This document shows, piece after piece, positions 61,509-64,000 of a DNA stretch of 64,000 nt. Source of the DNA: Ardenticatenaceae bacterium. Its GTDB lineage: Bacteria > Chloroflexota > Anaerolineae > Promineifilales > Promineifilaceae. The notes beneath the pieces were generated by a model, which searched no databases, was not told the origin of the DNA, and worked only from the letters and a program-made list of their open reading frames with translations. A program made the translations under genes and the position numbers. Numbering within the stretch: the stretch's first letter is position 1; each line of letters begins with the position of its first letter. Location: positions 38,378 through 102,377 of the forward strand of contig JACKBT010000020.1 in assembly GCA_020634415.1 (NCBI GenBank), given 5' to 3'.

Positions 61509-62357
61509 TTAGATTCCTGCCAGATCGGATAAGCGTACAAAACGGCCGACTATAAACAGCGGCACCAATATCAACACCAACATCGCCAGACTCATCAACG
61601 AGCCAAGCGGCCAGTTTAGACCACGCAAGAACTGGTCAAAGATCATGTTGCCAAACATAATGCCCGATGGCCCGCCGACCAGAGCCGGTGTTACATATTC
61701 ACCTACAGTGGGGATGAACACGAAGAGAAATCCGGCCACCACACCGGGCAAACTAAGCGGCAGCGTCACCCGCAAAAAGGCTTCCACTTTGCCACAGCCC
61801 AAATCAGCCGCCGCTTCCAACAAGCTGCGATCAATCCGCTCCAACGCGGCAAAAATAGGCAGAGCCACAAAGGGAATCCAGACGTAAACGAGCGTCACCA
61901 CCACCGCATTGGTGCTGTAAATGAGGATGGGGCCGCTGGGTTCAAAGCCAATGCTTTGCAGCAAGGAGGCCAATACGCCGTTGCCACCCAAGATCACTTT
62001 CCACGACAACACACGCAGCAGGTAGCTGACCCAGGCAGGCACAATGATGATGGTGAGTAAAAAGAGGCGCAGTTCGCCAGTGCGGAAGACGAGGAAGTAG
62101 GCAACTGGATAAGCAAGGATGATGGTAAAGAGGGAGATGCGGAAGGAGAGGACGGTGGAGCGCCACAGAAGCCGCTGGAAGGTGGTGTTGGCGGCGAATT
62201 CGCGGTAATGATCGAGGGTGAAAACCTGGCTGGCCTCACCAAAGGTGCCAGCGCGGAAGGTGTAGAGGGCCATGATGCCCAGCGGTAACAAGAACAGGAC
62301 GACCAGAAAAACGGCCGATGGCGAAATCAGGGCGATAATGCGGTTGCGGTTTTCCAT
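61509..62357 (-). CDS. potB: Spermidine/putrescine ABC transporter permease PotB-like
   Basis: 282 residues with six membrane spans (PSAVFLVVLFLLPLGIMALYTF, LFTIILAYPVAYFLVF, LFLLTIIIVPAWVSYLLRVLSWKVILGGNGVL). The ABC coupling loop reads LLEAAADLGCGKVEAFLRVTLPLSLPGVVAGFLFVFIPTVGEYVTPALVGG. It forms the membrane channel with PotC. The gap to potD holds a 14-bp hairpin, so the binding protein can be expressed more than the permeases. Confidence 0.92.
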   Translation of the reverse strand: MENRNRIIALISPSAVFLVVLFLLPLGIMALYTFRAGTFGEASQVFTLDHYREFAANTTFQRLLWRSTVLSFRISLFTIILAYPVAYFLVFRTGELRLFLLTIIIVPAWVSYLLRVLSWKVILGGNGVLASLLQSIGFEPSGPILIYSTNAVVVTLVYVWIPFVALPIFAALERIDRSLLEAAADLGCGKVEAFLRVTLPLSLPGVVAGFLFVFIPTVGEYVTPALVGGPSGIMFGNMIFDQFLRGLNWPLGSLMSLAMLVLILVPLFIVGRFVRLSDLAGI

Positions 62358-62369
62358 TGTAGGGCTTGA

Positions 62370-62407
62370 TAATCGGTAATCGGATGATGTTTACCGATTA
62401 CCGATTA
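62370..62407 (-). terminator. 14-bp hairpin between potD and potB
   Basis: TAATCGGTAATCGG and its exact complement flank a ten-base loop. It follows the potD stop and precedes the potB start, the usual place of a stem-loop that protects or attenuates binding-protein mRNA. Its words match those at 40300-40342. Confidence 0.7.
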
Positions 62408-62420
62408 CCTCTTGTTAAGA

Positions 62421-63614
62421 CTAAGGCGCGGCTTTCACCTCATCCCAAATGCCAACCATGATCTGCCGCTTTTCTTCGGATATGGGGTCAGGGAAGTAGG
62501 TACGCTCAAACAGCGTATCCATCTGGTCTAACTCCATAAACTCCACAGGAAATTCGTCAATCAGGGGCAGAGCATCCTGATTAGCGGCCCCATACCAATA
62601 GACATTGGCTAAAGCAGCCATAGAATCAGGGCTGATGGCAGAATCTAAATACTCATAAATCAAGTCGAGGTTGGTAGCATCTTTGCCAATGCCATATCCG
62701 CAAACCCAACCAAGCCGCTTTTCGGTGGGGTTGACATAAGCAACTTCGTAGCCTTCACTCAACAAATAACCGTAGGCATCGGGCCAGGTATTGGTCAAAA
62801 TCCAGGCATCACCTGTCTGGGGCAAGTCATAGGCTTCGGTGTAATCTACCCAATAGGTGAGGATGTTGGACTTCAAATCCAACAGGTGTTGTTTAATTTG
62901 CTCATCCTGTTCTGGTGTGGCGTGAACGGGGTCTTCAATACCCAAAGAGAGACCGGCCATCACAAAGTTGCTTTCGGCCGAATCCCAGGGAACCACATGC
63001 CCGGCATACTCATCGCTCCAGACATCGGCCCACGATTCGGGGACGTTTTCAACTAAATCAGTACGCACCAAAATGCTTTCGTAGCCCCAATCCCAGGGGA
63101 CGAAATACTGCTCGCCATTAAAGTTGCCTAAAGCGGCTAATTCGGGGTGGATGCCAGACCAGTTACTGAGGCGTGAGGTGTCAATAGGCTGCAGCAGTCC
63201 GGCTTCAACATACAGTCCCCACCAGGAGTGGCAGGGGTGTACCAGGTCGGCACCGACGTTGGTTTGCATTTTGGTGAAGGCTTCGGCATCGTCGGCGAAG
63301 AGGGTGTATTCAACGGCCGCTTCCAGGGTAGGTGTGTATTTTTCGGTGAAGGGCACAAACATGTAGGGGACTTCGGGGGCGGTGTAGCCAGACCATTCGA
63401 GGACAAGAAGAGGTTCGTCGGGGAAAACGACATCATCGGTGGTGGTATCGGCCGTTTCTGGTTCACTGGCTTCTTCATCACTGGTAGCTGGCTCATCCGC
63501 ATTGGGTTCTGTTTCGGCTTCTTCACCGCCGCCACAGGCCACCAACACAAAGGCCAAAATCAGGGGCAGCACCAGGCTTACCCATAAAACTGCCACTTTA
63601 CGATACATTTTCAT
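62421..63614 (-). CDS. potD: Spermidine/putrescine-binding lipoprotein PotD-like
   Basis: 397 residues from the ATG at 63614, chosen over one at 63638 because AAGGAG lies eight bases upstream. A lipoprotein signal (VSLVLPLILAFVLVAC) with Cys at the lipobox is followed by an acidic, Thr/Glu-rich tether (EEAETEPNADEPATSDEEAS). The binding fold is PotD/SBP type: LVLEWSGYTAPEV, YTLFADDAEAFTKMQTNVGADLVHPCHSWWGLYVEAGLLQPIDTS, FVPWDWGYESILVRTDLV, EKRLGWVCGYGIGKDATN. Gene order is potD-B-C-A, all on one strand. The anionic pocket cannot be verified, so putrescine, spermidine or another polyamine is possible. Confidence 0.93.
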   Translation of the reverse strand: MKMYRKVAVLWVSLVLPLILAFVLVACGGGEEAETEPNADEPATSDEEASEPETADTTTDDVVFPDEPLLVLEWSGYTAPEVPYMFVPFTEKYTPTLEAAVEYTLFADDAEAFTKMQTNVGADLVHPCHSWWGLYVEAGLLQPIDTSRLSNWSGIHPELAALGNFNGEQYFVPWDWGYESILVRTDLVENVPESWADVWSDEYAGHVVPWDSAESNFVMAGLSLGIEDPVHATPEQDEQIKQHLLDLKSNILTYWVDYTEAYDLPQTGDAWILTNTWPDAYGYLLSEGYEVAYVNPTEKRLGWVCGYGIGKDATNLDLIYEYLDSAISPDSMAALANVYWYGAANQDALPLIDEFPVEFMELDQMDTLFERTYFPDPISEEKRQIMVGIWDEVKAAP

Positions 63615-63776
63615 CTCTCTTCTCCTTTTCAAGAACATGCCAGTCCATCGTAACCAGTTGGAACAGCTTACTGCCTGAGGACTGGTAAGGCAGGGCTATT
63701 TATATAGAGCGGAAGCGAGGATGTTAGCGACAGTGCCGGATAGATTGTAACATGCTGTCTTGATTTGAAAATAAAA

Positions 63777-63807
63777 GACCCCATAAGTTAGTCTACCTTA
63801 TAGGGTC
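63777..63807 (-). terminator. Intrinsic terminator of the Lrp/AsnC gene
   Basis: GACCCCATAAG and CTTATAGGGTC pair with one mismatch around a nine-base loop; on the minus strand TTTTATTTT follows. Confidence 0.8.
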
Positions 63808-63847
63808 GAGGGTGGAGAAACGGCCGTATAACCCTGCCTATCTCATC

Positions 63848-64000
63848 TCAAGGAATCCCCCACTGATACGTATTCTTTACAATCTCCAAATACATAAACG
63901 TCTCCGAAGAGCGCACCCCACTGATTTTGGAGATGTCAGTGATGAGATCAACCAGGTGCGTGTTGTCGCGGCAGACCACCTCAATTTGGATGTCGTAGGA
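63848..64000 (-). CDS. Lrp/AsnC-family transcriptional regulator, C-terminal part
   Basis: Fifty residues to a normal stop: SYDIQIEVVCRDNTHLVDLI then TDISKISGVRSSETFMYLEI and VKNTYQWGIP. This is the end of the effector-binding (RAM/AsnC) domain, with the G-V-x-x-S/T-x-T-x pattern of the family. The DNA-binding half lies beyond the window. It precedes potD on the same strand and could control it, though a terminator lies between. Confidence 0.85.
   Translation of the reverse strand, partial: SYDIQIEVVCRDNTHLVDLITDISKISGVRSSETFMYLEIVKNTYQWGIP

Noticed and set aside
1..64000. ACGGCCGT as a simple codon-usage effect
   Set aside because: It appears in all three frames and in non-coding gaps, with flanking AA and TT, which codon preference cannot explain.

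Overview
The window reads as one chromosomal contig from a moderately GC-rich bacterium, most likely a member of the Chloroflexota (Anaerolineae-like). That placement is inference from gene content: STAND NTPases, many glycosyltransferases and sulfotransferases, CtaG, a TIGR00266-type protein, and a secreted beta-helix protein ending in an LFLPFVKR-type tail. There is no rRNA or marker phylogeny to confirm it. I saw no tRNA, rRNA or CRISPR array.

Layout. 1-0.6 kb: right part of an IS1-type element. 0.6-9.5 kb: housekeeping and transport genes (GMC oxidoreductase, membrane-anchored solute-binding-like protein, PCMT-like methyltransferase, tandem winged-helix protein, ABC ATPase plus permease, MOSC protein). 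9.6-24.2 kb: surface-glycan block with a GT39-like membrane glycosyltransferase, Stf0 sulfotransferase, methyltransferase, secreted beta-helix protein, GT2, GT2-GT4 fusion, coiled-coil protein, second sulfotransferase and two GT4 enzymes. 24.4-26.4 kb: MNT/HEPN toxin-antitoxin pair, a kinase fragment, and a 0.94 kb duplication of the GT4/MNT junction. 26.4-37.8 kb: ABC-F protein, M50 protease, malate dehydrogenase, VOC protein, decayed IS630, RNA methyltransferase, gamma-carbonic anhydrase, CtaG, ClC channel, Hsp20. 37.8-44.5 kb: accessory block with a duplicated gene start, a membrane protein, an NB-ARC and TPR gene pair, a tiny secreted peptide and an HTH-NACHT-membrane protein. 44.5-55.6 kb: deoxynucleoside kinase, gyrA, AAA+ ATPase, TIGR00266 protein, amidase, RHH/HNH pair, TPP enzyme, HisC-like aminotransferase. 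55.8-60.7 kb: a frameshift-ridden stretch (phosphodiester-glycosidase remnant, AT-rich 2.2 kb, broken potA). 60.7-64 kb: intact potC, potB and potD, and the end of an Lrp/AsnC regulator.

Two genome-wide peculiarities dominate. First, the palindrome ACGGCCGT (usually AACGGCCGTT) occurs about 120 times by my manual count where base composition predicts one or two. It lies in genes in every frame and in gaps, a HIP1-like highly iterated palindrome. It marks both ends of the 0.94 kb duplication exactly. Second, most intergenic gaps hold a hairpin or short-word tract from one of several recurring families. Two related palindromic elements lie inside coding genes in frame, and one perfect 21-bp hairpin separates an NB-ARC gene from its TPR partner without a frame change. 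Together these suggest active generation and spread of short palindromic DNA that shapes genes, terminators and rearrangement points.
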